Shown one piece after another: positions 1 through 6,518 of a stretch of DNA of 8,087 nucleotides. Within the stretch, counting starts at the first letter, position 1. Each line of letters opens with the position of its first letter. Position numbers and translations under genes: made by a program. The notes under the pieces were generated by a model, which ran no database searches, was not told the DNA's origin, and saw nothing but the letters and a program-made list of their open reading frames with translations. Origin of the DNA: Dehalococcoidia bacterium (GTDB lineage Bacteria > Chloroflexota > Dehalococcoidia > GIF9 > AB-539-J10); NCBI GenBank assembly GCA_023128875.1, contig JAGMDB010000128.1:1-8087 (forward strand), given 5' to 3'.

Positions 1-866
1 AAGCTTTTCTTGACAAAGCCTTCGTAGTTCAGCCTAAAGAAAGGCTCAAATTCGGGTTGTGGTTTAAGGGCGACAACTTGTTTATCTTTTATCCAGATTT
101 CTTGAAAGAGGGTTCTAGCTAGCTTATTTCTTTGCTCTTGATTTGCTTCCTTCCAAGCTTTAGCTACGCTGGAAAGAAACTTAGCTAGCTTACCTAAAGT
201 ACTGACATGGCTCTCAGTTGAGGTAAAAGCTTCATGCTTCCCCTTCACCCATCCCCCATTGCCGTCAGGCAGGTAACCAAGATAGAACCTATTGGTGAGC
301 ATCCCTCTGGTTGTGCCCCTAGAGAATGGTCTATTGCCTTGATTACCAGCTGCGCGGTATTCCTTTTCATTTAGAGCCACCGCAACTTCTCTATCGCTTT
401 TACCCTGTGCTGCTAGCTCAAATGCCATCACTAAACCAAGGTGAGTATCAGGATTTGGCACGGGTACTCCATCTTCTCCTTTCATGGCTCCAAAGGGAAG
501 AAGCCCACAATAGAGTCCTTGTGCTCTCCTTTCATGCCATCCCTTCTTTGTTTCCTGGCTGAGGTTATCTGAGTAGTATTGGGCGAATGCTCCTAGTAAA
601 GCTAGATGAACCTTGACTGATGGCGTGGTGTAATCCATCTGCTCATTTATGGAGACAAAGGCGACTCCTGCTTTTAGCAGTTTGTCGAAGTATTCCAGGG
701 TGATACGGAGATTTCGAGAGAAGCGGTCAAGCTTATGGACTACAAGGACATCGAAATTCCCTGCCAGGGCATCGGTTATCATCTCCCTAAATGCGGGGAG
801 CTTGTTGATGTTATCGGTCCTAGCAGACTTTCCCTCGTCAATGTATTCCCGGTATTTTGCCCAGCC
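1..866 (-). pseudogene. Large serine recombinase, N-terminally truncated, runs off left edge
   Basis: The minus frame is open from about 880 to position 1 with no credible start, so the gene is broken at its 5' end and continues beyond the window. What remains resembles a large serine recombinase, the site-specific integrase of phages and ICEs. The second half of the catalytic domain is visible, with YREYIDEGKSARTD, then VVHKLDRFSRNL (the conserved DR-x-SR helix). The Recombinase domain follows (GLLPFGA, then a long helical stretch ending in RFYLGYLPDG). The N-terminal strand carrying the nucleophilic serine is missing. After the KHEAF motif the sequence passes directly to a helical tail (AKAWKEANQEQRNKLARTLF). 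The cysteine zinc-ribbon expected between them is absent, which suggests a second, in-frame deletion. The product is almost certainly inactive. Family assignment is confident; the deletion history is inferred. Confidence 0.8.
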
Positions 867-1149
867 ACGTCCCTGAGCTGGTCAAGCATATAGTCAACAA
901 AGTCATCGGGGCTATCAAAGCCATAATCTCCTCCCTGGCTGGTTCTGACTTTGTCCTGGAAGGAATAATGCCTTCTTTCCTGGCGTCTACTGTGGCTCGG
1001 CTTAGGCTCTTATACGTAACCTCGGTATTCGGTATTAAGAGGGCTGCCACAAGCCTATAGAATATCTGCCTCAAGGTGGGTCGGTAGCTGAAGCTGCCTA
1101 GCAGCTCATTCACCTTTGGGATTATTGCGCCTTTCCAGTCTATTCTCAT
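867..1149 (-). pseudogene. Phage/ICE-type conserved hypothetical gene, frameshifted and 3'-truncated
   Basis: The start is the ATG at 1149, chosen because AAAGGAGAGGGAA lies directly upstream; an ATG 36 nt earlier has no such site. The first 60 or so residues contain RPTLRQIFYRLVA and IPNTEVTYKSLSRATVDARK. I associate this N-terminal pattern with conserved hypothetical proteins of phages and integrative elements, some of which look Toprim/topoisomerase VI-like; that family link is from memory and tentative. Near 960 the protein pattern leaves this frame. It resumes in another frame as FQDKVRTSQGGDYGFDSPDD followed by FVDYMLDQLRDVAG, so a small indel or deletion has broken the gene. At about 862-866 it runs abruptly into the recombinase remnant. 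The original gene would have been much longer. Non-functional. Confidence 0.55.
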
Positions 1150-1199
1150 TTCCCTCTCCTTTCGTCCAAGCGGGGGAGCTAGCAAATCGGGATAGGGCT

Positions 1200-1403
1200 T
1201 TAGCTCTCCTTCCTTTTCTCTCGGGCTTTCTTGATGTTAAACAGGGCTTGGCTGCCCAGGTCTAGCCTTTGCAGGTCGGGGATAAGGTTTTTTAGCCTTG
1301 TGGCTACGCTTTCGACTTCACCAGCAAGGCGGGCAACCTTTCGGGCAGTCGGGGACATTCTTCGTAGGGTCGTTTTCCTGTATGCTATGATAAAGAACTT
1401 CAT
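1200..1403 (-). CDS. Small basic hypothetical protein
   Basis: I do not recognise this 67-residue ORF. It is very basic and probably helical: the segment PTARKVARLAGEVESVATRL has heptad-like spacing of hydrophobic residues. The tail is KKAREKRKES. It lies 50 nt upstream of the frameshifted phage-type gene on the same strand, so it may belong to the same mobile element and transcript. The start is uncertain. The ATG at 1403 and a TTG at 1427 lack a good ribosome-binding site, and the protein-like part seems to begin at an internal Met at 1358. It may be a remnant like its neighbours. Confidence 0.35.
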   Translation of the reverse strand: MKFFIIAYRKTTLRRMSPTARKVARLAGEVESVATRLKNLIPDLQRLDLGSQALFNIKKAREKRKES

Positions 1404-1491
1404 GAGATCATAAGTTACTAGCTCCAATCATCATACCTAGCATTAAGCCAAGACAGGAGCGGAGCGTTATTCTGGGCAGCGGCTCTGAGGA

Positions 1492-1613
1492 CTACAGAAG
1501 ATACTTCTCTTTGAGATACCTCCGCCAGTTTACCAGGTCTGCGGATAGTTTGGGTTCAATGGTCTCCAGAAGTTCCTGTATCGTGAAGGAATGGAAGGAG
1601 TGAACCCCTGAGA
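1492..1613 (-). pseudogene. Orphan C-terminal gene fragment cut off by the IS3 element
   Basis: In minus orientation an open frame emerges from the IS left end. It reads through HSFTIQELLETIEPKLSADL and WRRYLKEKYLL to a TAG at 1492. The frame has protein-like amphipathic character but no start outside the IS, so it looks like the 3' end of a gene interrupted by the insertion. It lies on the same strand as the HNH gene at the other IS end. If the IS is taken as 1614-2879, the two pieces are in the same frame and would give one protein of about 253 residues. That reconstruction is an inference and depends on the exact IS boundary. Confidence 0.35.
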
Positions 1614-1632
1614 CTGGACACAATGGGTTAGG
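1614..1632 (+). repeat. IS3 left terminal inverted repeat (IRL)
   Basis: CTGGACACAATGGGTTAGG matches the reverse complement of 2861-2879 at 17 of 19 positions (differences at repeat positions 8 and 11). Confidence 0.8.
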
Positions 1633-1661
1633 GATATTAGGAAGGTCTGGCAGGGACAGAG

Positions 1662-1667
1662 TATAAT
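1662..1667 (+). promoter_or_regulatory. Possible -10 box for the IS3 transposase
   Basis: A perfect TATAAT lies 23 nt before the OrfA start and just upstream of purine-rich ribosome-binding sequence (AAGGAG at 1671, AAAGGA closer to the ATG). No good -35 box is seen 17 nt upstream, so this would be a weak promoter, as is usual for transposases. Confidence 0.35.
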
Positions 1668-1689
1668 CGAAAGGAGAAAGGACCTTGCC

Positions 1690-2040
1690 ATGAGGAATCA
1701 AAGAAGTTTCAGTTTAGAATTCAATCGCCGAGTGGTGGAAGAACTCATGAGCGGCGAGAGCCGTCCGGCGCAGCTCTGCCGCAGATATAACATCACATCA
1801 AGCGTGCTCTACCACTGGAAGAAGCAATACAGTCGGGGCAAGTTCAACAACGAGCCCACCGAGGAAGGGGCTCTCAAGGACAGGATAGAGAAACTGGAGC
1901 GGCTGGTGGGGAAGCTGACCCTGGAGAATGAGTTCCTAAAAAAGGGGCTCCAGCACAGTCTCAGCCAGTCTCAAAGAAACGGGAAATCGTCGCCTCTCTC
2001 AAACACATCATCAGGTATATCCGCCGGGGGTGTGGATTAA
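1690..2040 (+). CDS. IS3-family transposase OrfA (DNA-binding subunit)
   Basis: OrfA is 116 residues and supplies the DNA-binding part of the IS3 transposase. Residues 5-50 form the HTH_Tnp_1-type domain: [16 protein letters not shown], then [19 protein letters not shown] as the helix-turn-helix. Residues 61-88 form a leucine-zipper-like coiled coil ([20 protein letters not shown]), used for multimerisation in this family. The ATG at 1690 is preceded by AAAGGA at good spacing. Past residue 85 the frame becomes Ser/Gln-rich and unlike the family. The homologous path leaves by -1 frameshift at 1938-1944, giving an OrfAB fusion of about 398 residues. OrfA alone is expected to regulate transposition. 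The stop overlaps the OrfB start by one base (TAATG). Confidence 0.9.
   Translation: MRNQRSFSLEFNRRVVEELMSGESRPAQLCRRYNITSSVLYHWKKQYSRGKFNNEPTEEGALKDRIEKLERLVGKLTLENEFLKKGLQHSLSQSQRNGKSSPLSNTSSGISAGGVD
1923..1944 (+). promoter_or_regulatory. Programmed -1 ribosomal frameshift signal (A AAA AAG)
   Basis: The heptamer A AAA AAG at 1938-1944 is in the OrfA phase needed for tandem -1 slippage, the classic IS3-family signal (as in IS911 and IS150). A GGAG at 1923-1926 lies about 11 nt upstream, where a Shine-Dalgarno-like stimulator sits in IS911. The zero frame continues to 2040. The -1 frame is open from here straight into OrfB and encodes family-like sequence ([20 protein letters not shown]) upstream of the OrfB ATG. 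CTGGAG (1921) and CTCCAG (1948) could form a stem around the site. Confidence 0.85.
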
Positions 2041-2885
2041 TGAAACTTCCAAGAAGCAGTTTCTACTACAAGCCAAAGGCACAAAGTCCTGAGTGGATGG
2101 AGACGGAGGCCGACTTAAGAGACAAAATTGAGGCTATCTGTCTTGAATATACCCGCTATGGCTACCGGAGGGTTACCCATGAACTGAGGCACAGAGAGTG
2201 TCACGTGAATCACAAGAAGGTGCTGAAGATCATGCGGGAGAGTGACCTGCTCTGCCGGGTGAGGCACCGGCGGGTGAAGACCACCGACTCAAAGCATCAC
2301 TTCCCCCGGTATTCCAATCTTATCAAGGGGATAGTCATCAGCCGCTTAAACCAGGTCTGGCTTTCGGATATCACCTATATTCGTATTCGGACGGGCTTCG
2401 TTTACCTGGCGGCGATACTGGATGCTTATTCCCGGAAGGCGATTGGATACGCTGTTTCCACTAGGCTGGATACCGCGCTGACGCTGGAGGTGCTCAAAAT
2501 GGCGATAGCCCGGCGCCGACCTGGCTCAGGTGTTATCCATCACTCGGATCAGGGAGTGCAGTATGCCTCAAGTGATTACGTAGCAGAACTCAAGAGCCAT
2601 GGCTTTCTGGTCAGTATGGCTCGTGCTGGGAACCCCTATGAGAATGCCAGGATGGAAAGCTTCTTCAAGACACTGAAATACGAGGAGGTGTATCTATGTG
2701 AGTATGACACCTTTGAGGATGTGGTAGCCAGGCTTCCCTATTTCATCGATGAGGTCTATAATCGGAAGAGACTTCATTCGGCCCTTGGTTACCGCTCACC
2801 GAATGACTTCGAGAAATTAGTGCTTATTCAGGAGGACAATGGATTAACCCGCCAGACTCTCCTAACCCTTTCTGTCCAGCCGTAG
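2040..2885 (+). CDS. IS3-family transposase OrfB (DDE integrase domain)
   Basis: OrfB is 281 residues and is the catalytic part of the IS3 transposase, which cuts and joins the IS ends through a figure-eight/circle intermediate. The N-terminal HTH_21-like segment (residues 20-75) contains [14 protein letters not shown]. The rve integrase core runs from about 95 to 260. The catalytic triad is complete: D110 in [10 protein letters not shown]170 in HHSDQGVQY and E206 in [13 protein letters not shown], with 35 residues between the second D and the [14 protein letters not shown] is the family's C-terminal signature. The functional product is probably the OrfAB frameshift fusion; the ATG at 2040 would give OrfB alone. 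The last residues are encoded across the right inverted repeat, and the stop codon (2883) lies just past the recognised IS tip. Confidence 0.93.
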   Translation: MKLPRSSFYYKPKAQSPEWMETEADLRDKIEAICLEYTRYGYRRVTHELRHRECHVNHKKVLKIMRESDLLCRVRHRRVKTTDSKHHFPRYSNLIKGIVISRLNQVWLSDITYIRIRTGFVYLAAILDAYSRKAIGYAVSTRLDTALTLEVLKMAIARRRPGSGVIHHSDQGVQYASSDYVAELKSHGFLVSMARAGNPYENARMESFFKTLKYEEVYLCEYDTFEDVVARLPYFIDEVYNRKRLHSALGYRSPNDFEKLVLIQEDNGLTRQTLLTLSVQP

Positions 2886-3525
2886 GGATGCAGTCCACTT
2901 TGCTTGGAGGAATAGCTAGGTGCCCGTTATTTGGAATTAACTCCAAGTTCTCTATTCTCATATCCGTTTTAATGTGATTTTTTATCCGAACTCTCTCCCA
3001 GCTATATAAGCATCTTCCTAAGTGTTGTGCCATGACTAACCTCTGAGCTCGAACATAACCATGGCAATTAGTCATTAGGAAAAAGAAATCATTAGGACAA
3101 AGTCTGATTAAGATATATCCTCTCTTATTTTTATGTCTGTCACCTTTGCAGCGAGCACAGGATTTGCATTTTAAGTGTTGCGGCTTACCTTTCTCAAGTC
3201 TAACCCAGCGAGTTTTACCGCAAATGATACAAGCATAAAAGATATACTTAAAGCTGGAATATCTACCCTTTTTCCCTATTTCTTTCCACCTTCTAATCTC
3301 ACCTATTTTTGGCGTTACTTTCTTAAAGTACTGCTTTGCCACTTCCTCAACTTGTAGGACTGGTGTGTTGGGAGGAAGGGTAGCTACAAGTGTATGGCCT
3401 TGACTTTGGAGGAGATAAGCTCGATTATTTTGCTCGTAGAGAACAAATCCGCATTCTATAAGATGTTGTGGTAAAACCTGGGTCAAGTTAACTGCTGTTT
3501 TTCTATTTATACTGACTTCACTCAT
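2824..3525 (-). CDS. Zinc-ribbon/HNH-like protein, 3' end replaced by IS3 sequence
   Basis: This 233-residue ORF resembles phage-type HNH nucleases. Residues 99-126 carry a zinc-ribbon pattern (C99-x2-C102, then C120-x2-C123 and C126). Residues 136-200 carry the HNH_3-like fold: RGYILIRL, then [14 protein letters not shown] and [10 protein letters not shown]. The core is degenerate. Where this family normally has a histidine after VH or VR (for example VHHINGN or VRHKNG) this protein has V179-R180-I181. The usual Asn in DNR is Met (D188-M189-R190). Nuclease activity is therefore doubtful. Residues 216-233 are read from the IS right end, so the native C-terminus is lost; the fragment at 1492-1613 may be its missing end. 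The ATG at 3525 has no clear ribosome-binding site, but an in-frame stop lies closely upstream. Confidence 0.6.
   Translation of the reverse strand: MSEVSINRKTAVNLTQVLPQHLIECGFVLYEQNNRAYLLQSQGHTLVATLPPNTPVLQVEEVAKQYFKKVTPKIGEIRRWKEIGKKGRYSSFKYIFYACIICGKTRWVRLEKGKPQHLKCKSCARCKGDRHKNKRGYILIRLCPNDFFFLMTNCHGYVRAQRLVMAQHLGRCLYSWERVRIKNHIKTDMRIENLELIPNNGHLAIPPSKVDCIPTAGQKGLGESGGLIHCPPE
2861..2879 (-). repeat. IS3 right terminal inverted repeat (IRR)
   Basis: The complement reads CTGGACAGAAAGGGTTAGG, pairing with IRL at 17 of 19 positions. It lies inside the 3' end of OrfB. GTCTGGC also recurs just inside both ends at slightly different distances, possibly a subterminal binding site. Confidence 0.8.
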
Positions 3526-3560
3526 GTGTATAGCTAGTGTGTGCTACTGGGAAAAAGCCT

Positions 3561-3693
3561 CTCCTACTTGGTAACACATTTGTCCAAGCCACAAAGGGGG
3601 GCGGGATGCCACTTGCCCGATTACAGTCGAGGAGCCACACGGTAGGACTAGGTAATGGTTAAACCCGCCTCGATTTCCCTTGGCAGAGCCCGC
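3561..3693 (-). ncRNA. Candidate structured RNA upstream of the HNH-like gene
   Basis: The region between the dehydrogenase and the HNH-like gene shows nested pairing. The outer helix pairs GCGGG plus TGCCA (3601-3605, 3607-3611) with TGGCA plus CCCGC (3681-3685, 3689-3693). An inner helix TCGAGG/CCTCGA lies at 3627-3632 and 3668-3673, and a separate hairpin CTTGG/CCAAG at 3567-3588. On the minus strand AAGGGAA, CTCGACTGTAATCGGG and AGGAGAGGC appear in the order of the cobalamin-riboswitch conserved blocks, but the match is partial and the GGTG block is not seen. Strand is uncertain: on plus, a T6 run follows the outer helix. A corrinoid riboswitch relative, a decayed copy or another mobile-element RNA are all possible. 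Confidence 0.3.
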
Positions 3694-3731
3694 TAAAGTT
3701 TTTTCAGCCGTAAACCGGGGTTTATCCTACC

Positions 3732-5000
3732 TTACCAGGGCTCAAAGGGATACTCTGCTTGTGCTGATTCTAAGGTAGTAAGCTGAATGCCGCCCATCCA
3801 CAGATGTATAATGATAACGTCTCGCAGGTATTTTTCTACATGATAATCTGCGGAATATCCATAAGACCCCATCAATTCTATGCATCCCAACATGGTTTCT
3901 ATGGCTGTTGAAGTTGAAAATACCTTTGAGGAAGCTGCTCTTCCTACCTGTGGCGTTGAGTTTGTTTTCCCATATAACTCGGGGTGATCAAACATACTGG
4001 CAATGTGCATATAGAAAGCTCTGGCAGCCCTTACTTTCATGGCCATTCCCCCAATTTTAGCTGCAAGAAAAGACCTCTCTCTAACGGGTTTACCTACTAT
4101 AAACCTATCTTTGGTGTAATCTTCTACGATTTCGAGGCATGTCTGCGCCCCGCCTAGCGCCATTGCTCCGTCAGTAAAGCGGCTCTGTAGCATGCTATGA
4201 AAAACCTCTGCTCCTTCCCCTCCTGGCCTAGCGGTACAATATTCCTCAGGAACTCTCACATTGTCAAGATACATGGCACCGTTGTAGTCTGTCCATACCA
4301 TGCCCATTTTCGCTTCTGGTTTACCAAACGATAAGCCTGGAGTGTCTTTAGGAATAGTGATAATGCATATTCCCTCATCTCCCTTATTGGGATCTGTAGT
4401 ACAAACAGTACTATAAAATTCAGCGACACCATTATTACTAGCCCACATCTTTTGCCCGTTTATCACCCAGTGGCCATCTACAAGTTCAGCTCTTGTTTGA
4501 ATGGTACGTCCGTGTTGTTGACGGTCTTCAATATTACAGCCACCAGCAGGTTCAGTCATCTCAAAAGCGGCAGAGTGAACTTCGTCGCCACAAAACATGG
4601 GGGCGTACGTCTCCAGTGTTGGTTTATTGTTAGTCATCATAGCAGGTGTAAAGGCCCAGGGAATCATGTTGAAATGAAGAGCCACACCAAGATCCCCTCG
4701 TCCTAGCTCCTCATTCATAATGCAATAAGTTACATTAGACTCTAGCCCTAAGCCTCCGTATTCCTTTGGAAGCCAGGCCCTGGCACAGTCAAGTTTTATT
4801 AGCCCTTTCACCACTTCGTCAAAGGTTTTTTTAGCCAGTTTCTCATCTCTGTGAAAACCCCCATCCAGATTCTGGCGGACATCACCAACAAGCACATGCT
4901 TGTCTACATACTCATGCAAAGCATTTGCCAGCATTATGTCTTTCTCTGTAGCCAGCCCTCCCTGGCTGTATTTTGTAATAGGATCTCTTGCTCCAGCCAT
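3732..5000 (-). CDS. Acyl-CoA dehydrogenase-like flavoprotein lacking the usual catalytic Glu
   Basis: This 422-residue protein has full-length acyl-CoA dehydrogenase architecture. The N-terminal helical domain (about 20-140) contains WLPKEYGGLGLE and NEELGRGD. The middle beta domain (about 145-255) contains MTEPAGGCNIED and WVINGQKMWASN. The C-terminal helical domain (about 265-415) contains KDRFIVGKP and GSYGYS. Such enzymes use FAD to form a trans-2-enoyl-CoA and pass electrons to ETF. Two points are odd. The catalytic Glu of the YEGT motif aligns with M402 (HLWMGG), and the alternative helix-G Glu site of IVD/LCAD aligns with S273. The signature usually reading EPDAGSD is E150-PAGGCN. It may use another base or catalyse another reaction; the substrate cannot be told. 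The ATG has a perfect GGAGG site. It lies 90 nt downstream of the permease, probably in one operon. Confidence 0.9.
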   Translation of the reverse strand: MAGARDPITKYSQGGLATEKDIMLANALHEYVDKHVLVGDVRQNLDGGFHRDEKLAKKTFDEVVKGLIKLDCARAWLPKEYGGLGLESNVTYCIMNEELGRGDLGVALHFNMIPWAFTPAMMTNNKPTLETYAPMFCGDEVHSAAFEMTEPAGGCNIEDRQQHGRTIQTRAELVDGHWVINGQKMWASNNGVAEFYSTVCTTDPNKGDEGICIITIPKDTPGLSFGKPEAKMGMVWTDYNGAMYLDNVRVPEEYCTARPGGEGAEVFHSMLQSRFTDGAMALGGAQTCLEIVEDYTKDRFIVGKPVRERSFLAAKIGGMAMKVRAARAFYMHIASMFDHPELYGKTNSTPQVGRAASSKVFSTSTAIETMLGCIELMGSYGYSADYHVEKYLRDVIIIHLWMGGIQLTTLESAQAEYPFEPW

Positions 5001-5007
5001 AATAAAA

Positions 5008-5016
5008 CCTCCTTTT
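5008..5016 (-). promoter_or_regulatory. Strong ribosome-binding site of the dehydrogenase
   Basis: AAAAGGAGG lies 7 nt upstream of the ATG at 5000 on the minus strand and fixes this start. It overlaps an AT-rich palindrome (5014-5027) that could affect its accessibility. Confidence 0.85.
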
Positions 5017-5027
5017 AAAATTTTAAA
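5014..5027. repeat. Perfect AT palindrome before the dehydrogenase
   Basis: TTTAAAATTTTAAA is a perfect 14-bp palindrome directly next to the dehydrogenase ribosome-binding site. It could be an operator half of an internal promoter or only AT-rich sequence. Confidence 0.5.
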
Positions 5028-5045
5028 TAGCTTATAAACTCCCCA

Positions 5046-5060
5046 GGTTAAATTTTAACC
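5046..5060. repeat. Palindrome GGTTAAA-n-TTTAACC in the permease-dehydrogenase gap
   Basis: Seven-base arms GGTTAAA/TTTAACC flank one base. It lies 18 bp from the second palindrome in the same 90-bp gap. No T-run follows on the minus strand, so it is not a canonical terminator. A regulator-binding site or mRNA processing hairpin is possible. Confidence 0.45.
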
Positions 5061-5090
5061 TTTATATCGCAACCTCCTCCTGTGCAGCCT

Positions 5091-6491
5091 TTACGCCAGC
5101 TCATCTAGCCTGAGTTGACGCATCTCCTTGCCTCTACGTACATATAGAACTGCCCCAATTATTAGCCAGAAGCCTATAAACGCGCCAGACCATATTAACG
5201 TAGTTTTCCCTGAAGTGACGATAAGGTAGCCTGCAACTATTATTCCCGCTACCGGGAATATCTTACTGAGAAACCAGCCAGCTAAACTATAATCTTTCCA
5301 GAAAGCTTTTATATTTGCCACAGAAACTACTATGTAGGCGATTAAAAACAACACAGCCTGCATACTCACCCAGACAAGAAGTCCATCCCAAAGCCCAAAA
5401 ATTCTTGCTTGAATCCAGGCACCAAAACCAGTAACAGCACCGACAACTATCAACATAAGCCACGGTGTTTGGTATTTTCTATGAATAGTGCCAAAAACCT
5501 TCGGTAAAACCTTATCCCTGGCCATATCAACGAATATTCTGGGGCCTGCATTTTGACAGGCTACTAAGCAGGTAGTTATAGAAAGCGTAATGGCAAACAA
5601 TATAAAGGGCCAGAATCTACCGAAGCCTATTACTGCTGCGTCTACCAATGGGTCAGGTGAAGCTGCTAGACCGCCTATGTTGTCCCACCAGAGTATAGGG
5701 ATTATCGTGGTCGCTATAAGGTAAACTAGCCCTACCATTGTCACTGATAATAAAACTCCTAGACCTATTAATCGGGGTTTACTTTCCTCTACTATGGTAG
5801 TTATTGAAGCAAATCCAAGAAAGTTCCAGGTTACAAAGAGAGCAGCCATCATGACCCCGGATAGGCCAATCGCCTGAGTTACTCCTAAACCAGTAAAACT
5901 AGGGTTGAAAGCCGCCGCCAATTTTGTCCCTAGATCTGGCACTGTTCCCATGAAGCTGTGTAGTAGAACACCACATAGAGCTAAGATTATTACCGTCTCA
6001 GTCACATACAATCCAAAGGAGGTCCCTGAAGCGAGTCTTATCCCCCGTATGGATATCAAAGTTACAAAAGCCTCCATGATTAGAATAACCGCCCAATATG
6101 GTAACCATGGCCATAGTTCCCCAGTATACAAATACAATATCATTAAAGGTGGTATGGGAGTAACGTAAACACAGGCAACACATGCCCATACCAGCCAAGC
6201 CGGCCAAACTCCAAATTCGCTAAACACATATGCATAATGGCTTCCACACTTTGGCATCTTGACGGCCATCCTGTAGTAGGAAACTGCCCACAAGAAAACA
6301 AAACCAGTTCCAATCAGCACTGGAAGTGCCATACAATGCCCTGAGACAGATGCCTGGAATGCCATTATACCACCCAAGCACATAGCTGGAGACATCAGAG
6401 AGGCACCGTATCCTGCTGTCCACCATAAACTCTTGACAGCTTCCTTCTTTAATGTTACTTCACCCGTTGTTGTTACATCCTTACTAGACAA
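5091..6491 (-). CDS. APC-superfamily amino-acid-type permease
   Basis: This 466-residue membrane protein has about 12 hydrophobic segments, the usual size and topology of the amino acid-polyamine-organocation superfamily. TM1 contains the glycine-rich break typical of the substrate site (TAGYGASLMSP, residues 25-35). After TM2, PKCGSHYAYV (80-89) matches the P-x-x-G-x-Y motif. TM6 with its following loop gives TWNFLGFASITTIVEESKPR (221-240), as in the F-x-G-F...EE-x-x-P-x motif. ARDKVLP (324-330) matches the M-A-R-D-x-x-L-P loop after TM8. It would move an amino acid, polyamine or related organic acid across the cytoplasmic membrane by proton/solute exchange; the substrate is not predictable. 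The start is TTG at 6491, supported by AAAAAGGAGG at ideal spacing. It follows a tiny hydrophobic ORF by 27 nt and precedes the dehydrogenase. Confidence 0.92.
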   Translation of the reverse strand: MSSKDVTTTGEVTLKKEAVKSLWWTAGYGASLMSPAMCLGGIMAFQASVSGHCMALPVLIGTGFVFLWAVSYYRMAVKMPKCGSHYAYVFSEFGVWPAWLVWACVACVYVTPIPPLMILYLYTGELWPWLPYWAVILIMEAFVTLISIRGIRLASGTSFGLYVTETVIILALCGVLLHSFMGTVPDLGTKLAAAFNPSFTGLGVTQAIGLSGVMMAALFVTWNFLGFASITTIVEESKPRLIGLGVLLSVTMVGLVYLIATTIIPILWWDNIGGLAASPDPLVDAAVIGFGRFWPFILFAITLSITTCLVACQNAGPRIFVDMARDKVLPKVFGTIHRKYQTPWLMLIVVGAVTGFGAWIQARIFGLWDGLLVWVSMQAVLFLIAYIVVSVANIKAFWKDYSLAGWFLSKIFPVAGIIVAGYLIVTSGKTTLIWSGAFIGFWLIIGAVLYVRRGKEMRQLRLDELA

Positions 6492-6497
6492 TCTAAT

Positions 6498-6507
6498 CCT
6501 CCTTTTT
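6498..6507 (-). promoter_or_regulatory. Ribosome-binding site that fixes the TTG start of the permease
   Basis: AAAAAGGAGG sits 6 nt before TTG at 6491 on the minus strand. No ATG in frame is equally well placed. Confidence 0.85.
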
Positions 6508-6518
6508 CTGTTATGGTG

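Larger units (their letters stand above)
1615..2878 (+). mobile_element. IS3-family insertion sequence, complete-looking, about 1.26 kb
   Basis: The element begins TGGACA and ends TGTCCA, matching the TG...CA ends of IS3-family elements. It is bounded by imperfect inverted repeats and carries OrfA and OrfB in two overlapping frames joined by a -1 slippery site. Length and organisation fit the family (1.2-1.5 kb). I see no perfect target-site duplication: the flanking trinucleotides are GAC on the left and GCC on the right. Both sides carry minus-strand gene pieces, so the insertion disrupted coding DNA. The transposase looks intact, so the copy may be active or recent. Confidence 0.85.

Noticed and set aside
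649..1060. Plus-strand open frames over the recombinase and phage-type remnants
   Set aside because: They lie opposite clear minus-strand homology and have no protein-like motifs or ribosome-binding sites.
3711..3724. TAAACC-GG-GGTTTA inverted repeat after the dehydrogenase, considered as its terminator
   Set aside because: The hairpin is weak and is followed on the minus strand by an A-run, not a T-run, so it is not a convincing intrinsic terminator.
4452..4706. Plus-strand ORF of 84 codons
   Set aside because: It is antisense to the conserved middle domain of the dehydrogenase and has no recognisable features.
5905..6426. Several ORFs of 68-87 codons on both strands within the permease
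   Set aside because: They are shadow frames of the permease, which has the coherent membrane topology and family motifs.
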